64,000 nt of DNA, taken from Novipirellula caenicola (GTDB taxonomy: Bacteria; Planctomycetota; Planctomycetia; Pirellulales; Pirellulaceae). Shown here one piece after another: positions 33,425-41,701 of this stretch; positions within the stretch are counted from its first letter, which is position 1, and every line of letters starts with the position of its first letter. The notes under the pieces were generated by a model, which did no database searches, was not told where the DNA came from, and saw only the letters and a program-made list of their open reading frames with translations. The position numbers and the translations under genes are program-made. Location of the stretch: NCBI RefSeq assembly GCF_039545035.1, contig NZ_BAABRO010000025.1:1-64000 (forward strand), read 5' to 3'.

Positions 33425-36400
33425 CTATCTCGCTCCCTCGCGGATCAGCTTGATCAATTCCTCGGTGTTCATCCGCGCGGCGCGATCGGTTCCATCGAGA
33501 ACGCCGGCGACCAGTTCCCGTTTATCTGCATGCAGCTGCAAAATTTGTTCTTCGATCGTGCCTTCGGCGACCAATCGATAAACAGTGACCGGTTTTTGTT
33601 GTCCGATACGATGAGCACGGTCGGTCGCTTGATCTTCCACCGCTGGGTTCCACCATGGATCCAAGTGGATCACGTAATCCGCCGAGGTCAGGTTCAATCC
33701 CGTCCCCCCGGCTTTGAGTGAAATCAAAAACAGCTCGCCTTCGCCATTTTGGAACGCATCGACGCGTCGTTGCCGTTCCGATGCCGGAGTGGCACCGTCA
33801 AGGTATTGGTACTCAATCCCTTGTGCGTCGAGGGCTTCACGAATCACGCCGAGATGCTTGACGAATTGGCTAAACACCAACGCTCGGTGCTCTCCTTCGC
33901 GAAGCTCTTCGACCAAATTCATCAGCAAATCCAATTTCGCCGAGCCTTTCTTCCAGGTCGGATCGACCAATCGTGGATGGCAGGCCAATTGTCGCAGCCG
34001 GGTCAACCAAGCGAGCGTGCGAATGCGTTGCTGGCCAGCTTGCGAAGCATCGGCCGACTCGCCGCTCAGTTCCGCGAGTGCCGCAATTCGCACGTCTTCG
34101 TAGCGTTTGCGTTCGGCTTTGCTGAGTTCGGCATGCAACGTGATTTCGGTTCTCGCCGGCAATTCTTTGAGCACCTTGTCTTTGGTTCGTCGCAGGATGA
34201 ACGGGCGGACCAAACGCGCCAACGATTGACGTTGTTTGTCATCTTTGTGGCGTTCAATCGGGTCGGCGAAACGGTTGCGGAAACGGTCCCAGGATCCCAG
34301 CAGTCCCGGTGAGAGCGTTCGGAACAGGCTCCACAATTCACCAAGATGATTTTCCAGCGGGGTACCCGACAGCCCGATTCGCCAATCGGCGTTGATCAAA
34401 CGAATCGCCTGCGATGTCTTGGTTTGCGAGTTCTTGATGAACTGAGCTTCGTCGAGAATCAGCGTACTCCAGTCACGAGTGGCAAACTTCTTTGCATCCC
34501 GCTGCACCAATTGGTAACTAACGATCACTAGGTCGCCGGGACCGACCGAGTCGATCAATTGTTGGCGATCCGAATCGCGATACAGGTGCGATTTTAGCGA
34601 CGGGGTAAACCGCTCGGTTTCACGCACCCAGTTGTCTCCGACGCTGGTAGGCGCAATCACGAGCGAGGGCCCTAGGTTGGCGCGGTCCAACAGCACGCCA
34701 AGTGTTTGTACGGTTTTTCCTAGACCCATGTCATCCGCCAACACGCCGCCGACACCCCATTTGCTCAACCGGGCCAACCAACGGTATCCATCCAATTGGT
34801 AGTCGCGGAGTTCGGCGTCAAGCCCTTCGGGTTTTTGCGGAGACCAATCGGCAAGCGATTCGAGTCGTTTGACCGATTCGTGCCAGCGTGCGGTGGCTTC
34901 GAGTACGACATCGTCGCTGATCAATTCCTGCACGACCGGCATCGCCGCGTCAGCGATCTTCATCGAATCACGCTCGCTGACGACAACGTCGCCAAGCTGC
35001 TGCAATCGACGGCGGAATGATTCGCTGATTTTGGCAAACTCGCGATCGCCCACTCGCACTAGCGCTCGGTCTTCGCGAACGGCAGCCAACAAATCGGCCA
35101 ACGAGATGTCTTGTCCATCGATCGTCACCGATCCCGTCAATCCGAACCAATCGCGTTTGTCATCGATTTGCACGCGAAGTGCCGACGGGGTCAGCTCACC
35201 TCGGACTCGAATCGATTGACCTTCGGGCCAAATGATCCGTGGCGCATCACTGCCGCCTTCGTACAGACGTCCGAGCAGATCGAGTGCGGCTTCGTCGCTT
35301 TCGGCGACCCAGCGGTAATTTGCATCCGAACTGAGTTTGTTGAACTCGAATCGCTCGACGACTGCATCGGCACGCTGTTTTTCATCGTCCAAGTCGCGTT
35401 GCAGCCGAATCGGACCCTCTTCGGTCAAACATGGCACGATCTGGGGCGACGAACCCGGTGCCAAGACTTCGCGGAACCGGTCGTCGTGGATGGCCAGCGA
35501 GATCAACAACCCGGCACCGGGCCGCGGTCGTAATTCAAACACCAATTCGCCGGTGATCGGCGTGATCGGTCCAGCTAATTCGGGCGGCAGATTGACGCGA
35601 ACCAGTGAATCAACGGTGGCACAACCGACCGCCAACCGGGCGGCGGATTCCGCGTCCAACACGGCGTCCTGCAAATCGCTTTTCAGCAAAAATTGAATCA
35701 CTCGCGTCGCACGCGGGTCACGCAGCGTGCAGACGATCAAGCGATGGTGTTTGCGATCGGCCAAAATCACCAGCGGCTCGACGGGGCTGCTGTGCCCCAT
35801 CACGACTTCGCACTGCTTGATGTCGATGTTGAAACCCGAAACGTGCAGCACTGGCCGGAAATGGGTCGCCGATGGATGCGGATCGTGGTTGTCGTCGTGC
35901 TGTTCTTCCTCTTCCTCCAAATCCCGTTCGACCGGCTCGAGCGTTAAACTCAGTTCCGCGGAATAAACGTCCAAATCACTCGCGTCCCCATCGGCCCAGC
36001 CGACGTTGGGATGACCGACGAGCGATTGCAGGGCTTGGAATTCGGCGTAGTGGTCTTCGTCAAAACTGTAGCTTCGCGAAGCGACCAAGGCGGCAATCTT
36101 TCCGTCGATCGGAAACGCGGTGAAGTCGCGTTTGAGCAATTCAAAGCCGCGAATCTCTTTGCCCTTGGTCCAACCTTTTTTGTTCTTGCGTGGTTTTTGT
36201 TCGTACGGCGTGATCGAAAGCGGAGCGTAATAACGCGAGCGTGAAAAACCGATTCGCCATTGCAATCGCGTCTCTTCGTCGCTGGTTTCCGCCGGACGAC
36301 TCGACTCTTCGGCGAGTGTTAGAATATTGTTCACCAGGTCACGGCCGATGCTGACCGAATCGACTTCTAATTCGCCAAGGAAATTCAGCACCTCGCCGAT

Positions 36401-36781
36401 GCTGCGGCGGCCCAATTGTTCCTGCAGCCACCACGCCGTCGAAAGCGTATGCGAGCATTGGTAGTGAGTCTTGAATTGGGCGCATTCACAGGTCGCAATC
36501 GCTTTGAGCGACGTGCTGTCCGGGGACGGTGCAAAATCCTCGTCCTCCTCGTCCTGTTCAGCTTGAACGTCAATGGCCGCCGCTGCGGTGGGTTGCCGAT
36601 TCCCCTTGACCTTGAATTCAAACCTCAGCTGGCGGCCCTCGCGGCTCAGCGTGGGCGAGTCGACGGTCAACATCGCAGCACGTTTGTCCAACGATTCATC
36701 GTGCTCATTCACCAAGCGTTCAATCGCTTCGCCGACGAGAAGTCCAAACGCTGCAATCGCGTCGTCGGACATCAAATCCAT
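33425..36781 (-). CDS. SNF2-family helicase with SWIM zinc finger
   Basis: A 1118-residue SWI2/SNF2 ATPase. The start is ATG 36781 (GGAAGG upstream); the open frame extends to 36967 but without a suitable start signal. The N-terminal SWIM zinc finger is CECAQFKTHYQCSHT (about residues 93-107). A long middle domain precedes the helicase core: motif I DDMGLGKTVQTLGV (about 680), motif II LDEAQFIKNS (DEAQ, about 774), and the C-terminal lobe with KAGGTGLNLTSADYVIHLD and DRAHRIGQQKPVTVYRL. Such bacterial SWIM-SNF2 proteins probably remodel DNA- or RNA-protein complexes during stress or repair. No partner gene is adjacent. Confidence 0.92.
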   Translation of the reverse strand: MDLMSDDAIAAFGLLVGEAIERLVNEHDESLDKRAAMLTVDSPTLSREGRQLRFEFKVKGNRQPTAAAAIDVQAEQDEEDEDFAPSPDSTSLKAIATCECAQFKTHYQCSHTLSTAWWLQEQLGRRSIGEVLNFLGELEVDSVSIGRDLVNNILTLAEESSRPAETSDEETRLQWRIGFSRSRYYAPLSITPYEQKPRKNKKGWTKGKEIRGFELLKRDFTAFPIDGKIAALVASRSYSFDEDHYAEFQALQSLVGHPNVGWADGDASDLDVYSAELSLTLEPVERDLEEEEEQHDDNHDPHPSATHFRPVLHVSGFNIDIKQCEVVMGHSSPVEPLVILADRKHHRLIVCTLRDPRATRVIQFLLKSDLQDAVLDAESAARLAVGCATVDSLVRVNLPPELAGPITPITGELVFELRPRPGAGLLISLAIHDDRFREVLAPGSSPQIVPCLTEEGPIRLQRDLDDEKQRADAVVERFEFNKLSSDANYRWVAESDEAALDLLGRLYEGGSDAPRIIWPEGQSIRVRGELTPSALRVQIDDKRDWFGLTGSVTIDGQDISLADLLAAVREDRALVRVGDREFAKISESFRRRLQQLGDVVVSERDSMKIADAAMPVVQELISDDVVLEATARWHESVKRLESLADWSPQKPEGLDAELRDYQLDGYRWLARLSKWGVGGVLADDMGLGKTVQTLGVLLDRANLGPSLVIAPTSVGDNWVRETERFTPSLKSHLYRDSDRQQLIDSVGPGDLVIVSYQLVQRDAKKFATRDWSTLILDEAQFIKNSQTKTSQAIRLINADWRIGLSGTPLENHLGELWSLFRTLSPGLLGSWDRFRNRFADPIERHKDDKQRQSLARLVRPFILRRTKDKVLKELPARTEITLHAELSKAERKRYEDVRIAALAELSGESADASQAGQQRIRTLAWLTRLRQLACHPRLVDPTWKKGSAKLDLLMNLVEELREGEHRALVFSQFVKHLGVIREALDAQGIEYQYLDGATPASERQRRVDAFQNGEGELFLISLKAGGTGLNLTSADYVIHLDPWWNPAVEDQATDRAHRIGQQKPVTVYRLVAEGTIEEQILQLHADKRELVAGVLDGTDRAARMNTEELIKLIREGAR

Positions 36782-37122
36782 ATTTTGCCTTCCATTGTCG
36801 CGTGAATCTCGATGAACCAAAGGGCTACCATTGTATCGACGCAGTTCGGGTGTGTGAGTCGGGGCCGGGGGAAAAGGGAACGCGTGGGGCGACTGGAAAA
36901 ACATCTTGCCGTCACCGGACGCTCGGCCCGATGCATGATCCAGCCATCTCGCGATACGCCATGTCAACTGCCTCGGGGGCTCCCGCCGTGGGCCAATCCG
37001 AGATTCTAACCTCCCCCTGCTTTGAAAACATGGTGTCTTTGCTCGATTCTTTTTCTCGCTACAGTGTAGGGTTGGCTCACGTGAGCTTGATCTTCCCTAC
37101 TCGTACTCTGCAGGTGTAATTC
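36782..37122. other. Spacer between helicase and ferredoxin genes
   Basis: About 340 bases, with the divergent promoters of the two genes expected here. No gene, repeat of the local families or strong hairpin stands out. Confidence 0.4.
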
Positions 37123-37485
37123 ATGCCCAAGTTGACGGTTCAAGGCGTCGGTGAATTTGATGTTCGTGCTGGAAAAAGACTCGTGAAAGCATTGATCGAA
37201 GATGCCGGAACGGATCAATTGCACGCTTGCGGTGGCCAAGCACGCTGCACGACATGCCGAGTCAAATTTGTTGACGGCGAACCCAAAAACATCACCGAAG
37301 CCGAAAAAGAAACATTAAAAGTTCGTGAAGTCAAAGAGCCCGGTGTCCGTCTGAGCTGCCAAATCGCTTGTGACCATGACATGACCGTGGAACTGATCAG
37401 CCGGCTCGAAGGCAGCGGTCGCAAAGACCAAGGTTCCCCAGTGGCTGACGAAATCGAACCCGCTCCGGAATGGACCACGCGGTAA
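37123..37485 (+). CDS. 2Fe-2S ferredoxin
   Basis: A 120-residue plant/adrenodoxin-type ferredoxin, an electron carrier. The cluster ligands are C36, C42, C45 and C79 (C-x5-C-x2-C-x33-C), within HACGGQARCTTC and LSCQIAC. Residues beyond 100 form an acidic/polar tail (DEIEPAPEWTTR). It is a single gene between the divergent helicase and a MITE-like element, so its redox partner cannot be read from context. Confidence 0.9.
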   Translation: MPKLTVQGVGEFDVRAGKRLVKALIEDAGTDQLHACGGQARCTTCRVKFVDGEPKNITEAEKETLKVREVKEPGVRLSCQIACDHDMTVELISRLEGSGRKDQGSPVADEIEPAPEWTTR

Positions 37486-37530
37486 AGCCGGACTCGGCCT
37501 ACCCCCCTAAGCGTGAGCAAGGGACTTCAT

Positions 37531-37762
37531 CATCCTAACCCGATGCGTGAGTTTTGAAGTTGTGCCATTGTATCAGGGGCAAAGCCCCGGAAGTTTACCT
37601 AGCCCAGCCCAACGGGCTGGGGCCAAGAAAACCAATGAATTGTAGGGCCAACGGCCCGGCCGTTTACAGGGACTTAATGAGGGCGGCTAGCAAATGGCCG
37701 GGCCTTTGGCCCGAAGAACGCCTAAACACGCAACATCAAAACTCACGCGTCGGGTTATGATT
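37531..37762. mobile_element. 232-bp MITE-like element
   Basis: The ends are 32-bp terminal inverted repeats with about 28 matches: TAACCCGATGCGTGAGTTTT near 37536 and its near-complement around 37731-37762. Inside are three hairpins (CCCAGCCCAACGGGCTGGG, GGGCCAACGGCCC, GGGCCTTTGGCCC) and no transposase. A shorter relative of the end sequence (AACCCGCAGCGTAAACGAG) is at about 60186. This is a non-autonomous, MITE-like or repeat-derived element. Confidence 0.65.
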
Positions 37763-37783
37763 TTCCTCAGCTGGAAACGCTCG

Positions 37784-38779
37784 CTAGCAGCCATCGCCTA
37801 AGAACCAGTCGGCGAGCACGCGGTCCATCCAACAATTGCGTTGTCGGTCGATGAATCCAACGTGCCCCCCGTGCTTCGAGACGATGCGTTTCACGGTGCG
37901 GCTCCAGTGATGTTTCGATTCAGCAAAACAATCCACTGGCACCACCGGGTCATCTTCGGCGGCCAATACCAACGTGGGGACCGCCACCGTTTCGATGTAA
38001 TGGGCAGCCGACGATTTTTCGTAATAGTCCAGCGCGTCCGCGAAGCCACTTAGCGGGGCGGTGAATTGATCATCCAATTCACGCAGCGTGCGAGGCCGCT
38101 TCGACGCAATGCTGGCTGCGAAATCGCTACGAGCTCGGACGCCGGGGGGGATTCGCGACATCAATTGGCGGATGAAGTAATAGTTGTATGGCCGCAGAAT
38201 TCGCCGCTGCATGTTCTCGCTACACCTCGCCAGATCGACGGGCGGACAAATCGCAGCAATTCGATTGAGTTTGCCAAACCAATCCGGCTGCGGGTCCGCT
38301 CCGGAACCGATCCGGCCAACCGCACGCAAGATTTGGTTTCCGCCCAACGAGACGGCTGCGACCCCCAAGCGGCCGTCTGGTGCCAAGTTCGCGATCGCTC
38401 CGAGCGCCGCAATCAAATCATCGCTTCGGCCTGCATGCGTCAATTGTTTAGCCAGCCCAAACGCATCACCACAACCACGCATGTCGATGCGAAAAACACG
38501 CACGCCTTGTTCGTGAAATCGCTTCGCCAAGCGAATCATGTAGGGAGCAGCATGGCATCCCGATAATCCGTGCACCAACAGCAGCGACAGCCCGTCCTCG
38601 GGCCAATCGTGGGGGCAGGTCTCATGCAGCACCACTGCATCCCCGTCGGGCAGCGTCACCGTATGCTTCTGAGTCGGCAAACCTAACTTACCCGGCGGCG
38701 TGACCGTCGCGAGGGTTTGCAGATGTCCACCTCGCAGCAAGCGATGTTGTTGAAAGGCAGGTGGCTGAAATGAAATCAT
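37784..38779 (-). CDS. YheT-type alpha/beta hydrolase
   Basis: A 331-residue hydrolase of the YheT/ABHD family. The N-terminal RGGHLQTL motif is characteristic of this family. The catalytic triad can be read as Ser in VSLGGN (about 144), Asp in AEDDPVVP (about 276) and His in SKHGGHVGF (about 304). LLVHGLSGC forms the oxyanion region. Substrates of the bacterial members are likely medium-length acyl esters but are not established. The gene stands alone, with the MITE-like element only about 20 bases from its 3' end. Confidence 0.88.
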   Translation of the reverse strand: MISFQPPAFQQHRLLRGGHLQTLATVTPPGKLGLPTQKHTVTLPDGDAVVLHETCPHDWPEDGLSLLLVHGLSGCHAAPYMIRLAKRFHEQGVRVFRIDMRGCGDAFGLAKQLTHAGRSDDLIAALGAIANLAPDGRLGVAAVSLGGNQILRAVGRIGSGADPQPDWFGKLNRIAAICPPVDLARCSENMQRRILRPYNYYFIRQLMSRIPPGVRARSDFAASIASKRPRTLRELDDQFTAPLSGFADALDYYEKSSAAHYIETVAVPTLVLAAEDDPVVPVDCFAESKHHWSRTVKRIVSKHGGHVGFIDRQRNCWMDRVLADWFLGDGC

Positions 38780-38869
38780 AATTCGCTATAACAGAGAGGC
38801 TGGGGCGGTCAATTGTAGTGAGCCGCGAATCGATCGTGCACCCGATAGCTTCTCGACCTATTCGTCCCC

Positions 38870-38943
38870 GTAGCGGAAGTCGTCAAGACTTTCGTCGCGT
38901 TCACACGACTTATTCGTAGCGGAAGTCGTCAAGACTTTCGTCG
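38870..38943. repeat. Two copies of a 28-bp palindromic repeat
   Basis: GTAGCGGAAGTCGTCAAGAC-TTTCGTCG occurs at 38870-38897 and 38916-38943. It is a variant of the palindrome in the repeats at 1-215 and 3460-3640. It fills the spacer between the hydrolase and thpR. Confidence 0.75.
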
Positions 38944-39052
38944 TGCGTCAAAATTTTCGTTGGATTCGCCGGTCGACCCGAAAACTCGCGCAACCGATCC
39001 CCCTACACCTATCCCCACTCCCTTCACGTTGATTGCAATCGCGGTTTGACTC

Positions 39053-39628
39053 ATGCAAACGATTCGCTCCTTTATCGCCATTCCGTTGTCGCTGCAGGTC
39101 GGACGCAACGCGGCTCGCTTGATCGAGGCGTTGTCGGTTCCCGGCGATGGCATTCGCTGGGTCCCCAAAGACAATCTGCATCTGACGCTGAAGTTCCTCG
39201 GGGAAGTCGACAATGTCGAAGTCCCGCAGGTCTGTAAGATCATCCGCAATGTCACTCAAGACTTCGAACCCTTTGATCTCGACTTTGCCGGCGCCGGTGG
39301 CTTCCCGAACCTCGATCGGCCCCGCGTGTTGTGCGTCCACATCGATGACCCCACCAATTCACTCAGCCAAATGGTGGCAAGACTCGAGACCGAGCTGGCC
39401 GAGATCGGATTCAAACCGGAGCCTCGCGACTATGTTCCTCACCTGACCTTGGGGCGAACCAAGGGAGGGTCACGTCGCGCCAGCGGCGACGTGCTCGAGC
39501 GTGTCAAAGCCCACGCCGAGATGCGATTGGGCCAGATGAACGTCGACACGGTCGAATTGATCGCCAGCTTTCTCGAGAAACAGGGGCCGAGCTACCAAGT
39601 CATGGACACGATCGACTTGGGGGAGTAG
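39053..39628 (+). CDS. thpR: RNA 2',3'-cyclic phosphodiesterase (ThpR)
   Basis: A 191-residue 2H-phosphoesterase that opens 2',3'-cyclic phosphate ends of RNA to 2'-phosphates (the former 2'-5' RNA ligase family). The two catalytic HxTx motifs are present: HLTL at H43 and HLTL at H130, as in LHLTLKFLGEVD and VPHLTLGRTKGG. Length is typical. The start ATG at 39053 immediately precedes the conserved RSFIAIPL strand. No neighbour is functionally linked. Confidence 0.92.
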   Translation: MQTIRSFIAIPLSLQVGRNAARLIEALSVPGDGIRWVPKDNLHLTLKFLGEVDNVEVPQVCKIIRNVTQDFEPFDLDFAGAGGFPNLDRPRVLCVHIDDPTNSLSQMVARLETELAEIGFKPEPRDYVPHLTLGRTKGGSRRASGDVLERVKAHAEMRLGQMNVDTVELIASFLEKQGPSYQVMDTIDLGE

Positions 39629-40050
39629 CGACGTCGCTAGGACCATGCCACCGACATTTCGACTACCCATCTTTGCGTAGTTTATATTCCAGTGTTTCGC
39701 GAAGGGTTAGTCACGAAGTGACGACATGCAATAGCCACGGACGCCAGTCCGTGGTTTGGGAAACCAAAGTAAAGCAAGTCGCAACGCGACGACAGGAAAC
39801 ACGGACATGCACGAGAATGAATTACTGGGAATCCGCACCTGCCGGAGTTATCGCGACTAAGAATCGCAACAACACTTGTACAGCCTTGATTTCCACGCGA
39901 TACCGAATTCTTTGCAGCCCAGCACAAGTTTCCCTTCGCGCGTTTAAGAGTCTTAGTGACTCCGCTGCATGTCGTGGATCTGATGTTATCTAGATCACCG
40001 TGGCTCGATTGGTCGCCCGGCGGTCCAAATTATTAGTGGAAGGGTAAATT
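39629..40050. other. Spacer with a perfect hairpin
   Basis: About 420 bases without a gene. CCACGGACGCCAGTCCGTGG at 39735-39754 is a perfect 8-bp hairpin with a 4-base loop, set in GAAGTGACGAC/CAACGCGACGAC sequences typical of a dispersed repeat. GGAAGGG at the right end is the ribosome binding site of the next gene. Confidence 0.5.
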
Positions 40051-41160
40051 ATGTTTGAATTTCTAGGCTATAGTCTTGGCAGATTGGAGGATGTTGAGCT
40101 TGCGAAGACGGAAGCGGCCATCCGTGATCATGTCACTAAGCGGGATAAGCTCAAAAAGGCCAGCTTCACAATGAGCAACGCGTCTCCAATCTATCGTGTC
40201 GAGATCCCGCCTTGCACGCCAGTTTGGCCGGATGTGTGGAAGAGCGACAAGGGGATCCCAATTGACCGAAATTTGCAGATTCCTTTTTCAATTGAGAAAT
40301 TTGCTTCGTTGCTTCCGCTGGTGCAAAGCCATCCAGAAAAACTTGAAGTGTCCGTAACAATTCTCTGGCCACGGCACGGCGCATTTCACTTTCAATTGCC
40401 GCTCGAATCGATCCACGAGAGGAGGTATATCGGATATAGATTAGGTATAAATCCGCACCCCAGGAATCGACATGCCGATTTATTTAAAATGCTGAAGTGC
40501 ATGTTTGGTGGAGTATCAAAACTATGGGCGGTGGAAGATAACTTCAACATCACGTCGACCAAGTGCAATTTTCTTAATAAATTTACGGATACTCGCAATG
40601 GAAGAATCAGCTGTAGCAATGGCATGCGGACCCCTGATTGGGCGAGTACCATGTCGTATTTCAACATTGAAGACTTTCAATTTGCTTCGCAGCTGGCTGA
40701 GGAAACAGCGAAAGTACTTGTCGACTGCATGGGTAAACCAAAATGCATTGAAGTGAAAGTTGCATCATTCGTTGAGGAGGCCGCCAGCGCTGCCGAGTTT
40801 TGTCAAACACTCGCGCCGAAATGGTACACGGGATTTCACCCGAACCCCAACAAGAAGTTCGATCCATTCAAGCATCCAGGACACAGTGAAGGAACTCTGA
40901 TTTACCCGGTTGCCTGGAACGAGAACCGCGCCAACGAGATCGACATGGAGGACTTAATGGATATCTATACTGCCGTTGAGCATCACCCGGATGGGTCGCG
41001 ATTGTTGCTGGCGACCAATCATGACGACGCATGGCTGAAGAAAACCGTCACCGAAGTGGGCTACGGTGATCAATTCGAATTGCTTGGCGATGAGACGAAA
41101 TACGCGGACAGTAAAGCACTCGTGAAAAACATTAAAGCACTCGCAAAGGTGAATTCATGA
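40051..41160 (+). CDS. Orphan hypothetical protein
   Basis: A 369-residue protein with GGAAGGG eight bases before its ATG, so it is surely a gene, but no domain is recognised. It is rich in Lys, Asn and aromatic residues, and its codon and base use looks less G+C-biased than its neighbours, which suggests acquisition. The N-terminal part may form an alpha/beta domain (VSVTILWPRHGAFHFQLPLE). The stop overlaps the start of a short downstream frame (ATGA) that is interrupted by a stop codon (41157-41501). An immunity- or effector-type pair is possible but not supported by any motif. Confidence 0.6.
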   Translation: MFEFLGYSLGRLEDVELAKTEAAIRDHVTKRDKLKKASFTMSNASPIYRVEIPPCTPVWPDVWKSDKGIPIDRNLQIPFSIEKFASLLPLVQSHPEKLEVSVTILWPRHGAFHFQLPLESIHERRYIGYRLGINPHPRNRHADLFKMLKCMFGGVSKLWAVEDNFNITSTKCNFLNKFTDTRNGRISCSNGMRTPDWASTMSYFNIEDFQFASQLAEETAKVLVDCMGKPKCIEVKVASFVEEAASAAEFCQTLAPKWYTGFHPNPNKKFDPFKHPGHSEGTLIYPVAWNENRANEIDMEDLMDIYTAVEHHPDGSRLLLATNHDDAWLKKTVTEVGYGDQFELLGDETKYADSKALVKNIKALAKVNS

Positions 41161-41501
41161 ACTACCCTACAGTCAGATTGCCAAAAAACGCTTCGCTTGA
41201 TGTCGCCTACGAATAAGCGGTTGCCAAATTTGAATCCGCGGATTTGTACGTTCATCGTCACGATACGTTTAGCTCGCTTGGTGGCGTTGGGAAAATCTTT
41301 TCATGCCACGAGGACGGACGCAACGATTCGTTTATTGTTCACGCTGGACCTTGGACCGACGACGCCATCGAGGCGATCATGCGTGAAGAGGAGTCGCTGT
41401 TGGAGACGCAAGGATTTATGGGATGTACGGGAGTGCAGATCATCGCAACCCATCCACTGCCTGCTCGGATGAGAGTGCTTGCGAACATTGGAAGCTCGTG
41501 A
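41157..41501 (+). pseudogene. Small gene broken by an in-frame TAA
   Basis: An ATG at 41157 overlaps the previous stop and opens a frame that encodes 19 residues and then TAA at 41214-41216. The same frame continues without further stops to 41501 and gives a sensible compact protein (VHRHDTFSSLGGVGKIFSCH; HAGPWTDDAIEAIMREEESL). A single C-to-T change in a CAA codon would explain it, joining the parts as a 114-residue protein. Internal re-initiation at a TTG (41244) would give 85 residues. A sequencing error is the other possibility. Confidence 0.6.
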
Positions 41502-41611
41502 GATCGTAAGACTGATCGATCGCAAGACTGTTCGAGCGGATGGAGCACCGACGCCGCTAGCAAGCTTGAACGCAACAGCCCGTGAGCGTCCTATCGGCCA
41601 ACCATTTTTGC

Positions 41612-41695
41612 GTGTGCCAATACAGTGAGGGACTCGTTGCCTCGTCCACTACGGTGTGCCAATACTGCACAGGACTCGTTGCCTCGTCCACTACG
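41612..41695 (+). repeat. 42-bp tandem duplication
   Basis: Two adjacent 42-bp units (41612-41653 and 41654-41695) both begin GTGTGCCAATAC and end GACTCGTTGCCTCGTCCACT-ACG. They differ at a few central positions. They fall in the short spacer between the pseudogene and the end of the lipoprotein gene. Confidence 0.8.
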
Positions 41696-41701
41696 AAGGG
41701 G

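Noticed and set aside
41214-41216. Recoded stop (selenocysteine or readthrough) in the small gene
   Set aside because: The codon is TAA, which is not used for selenocysteine, and no stimulating structure is evident after it. A nonsense mutation is simpler.
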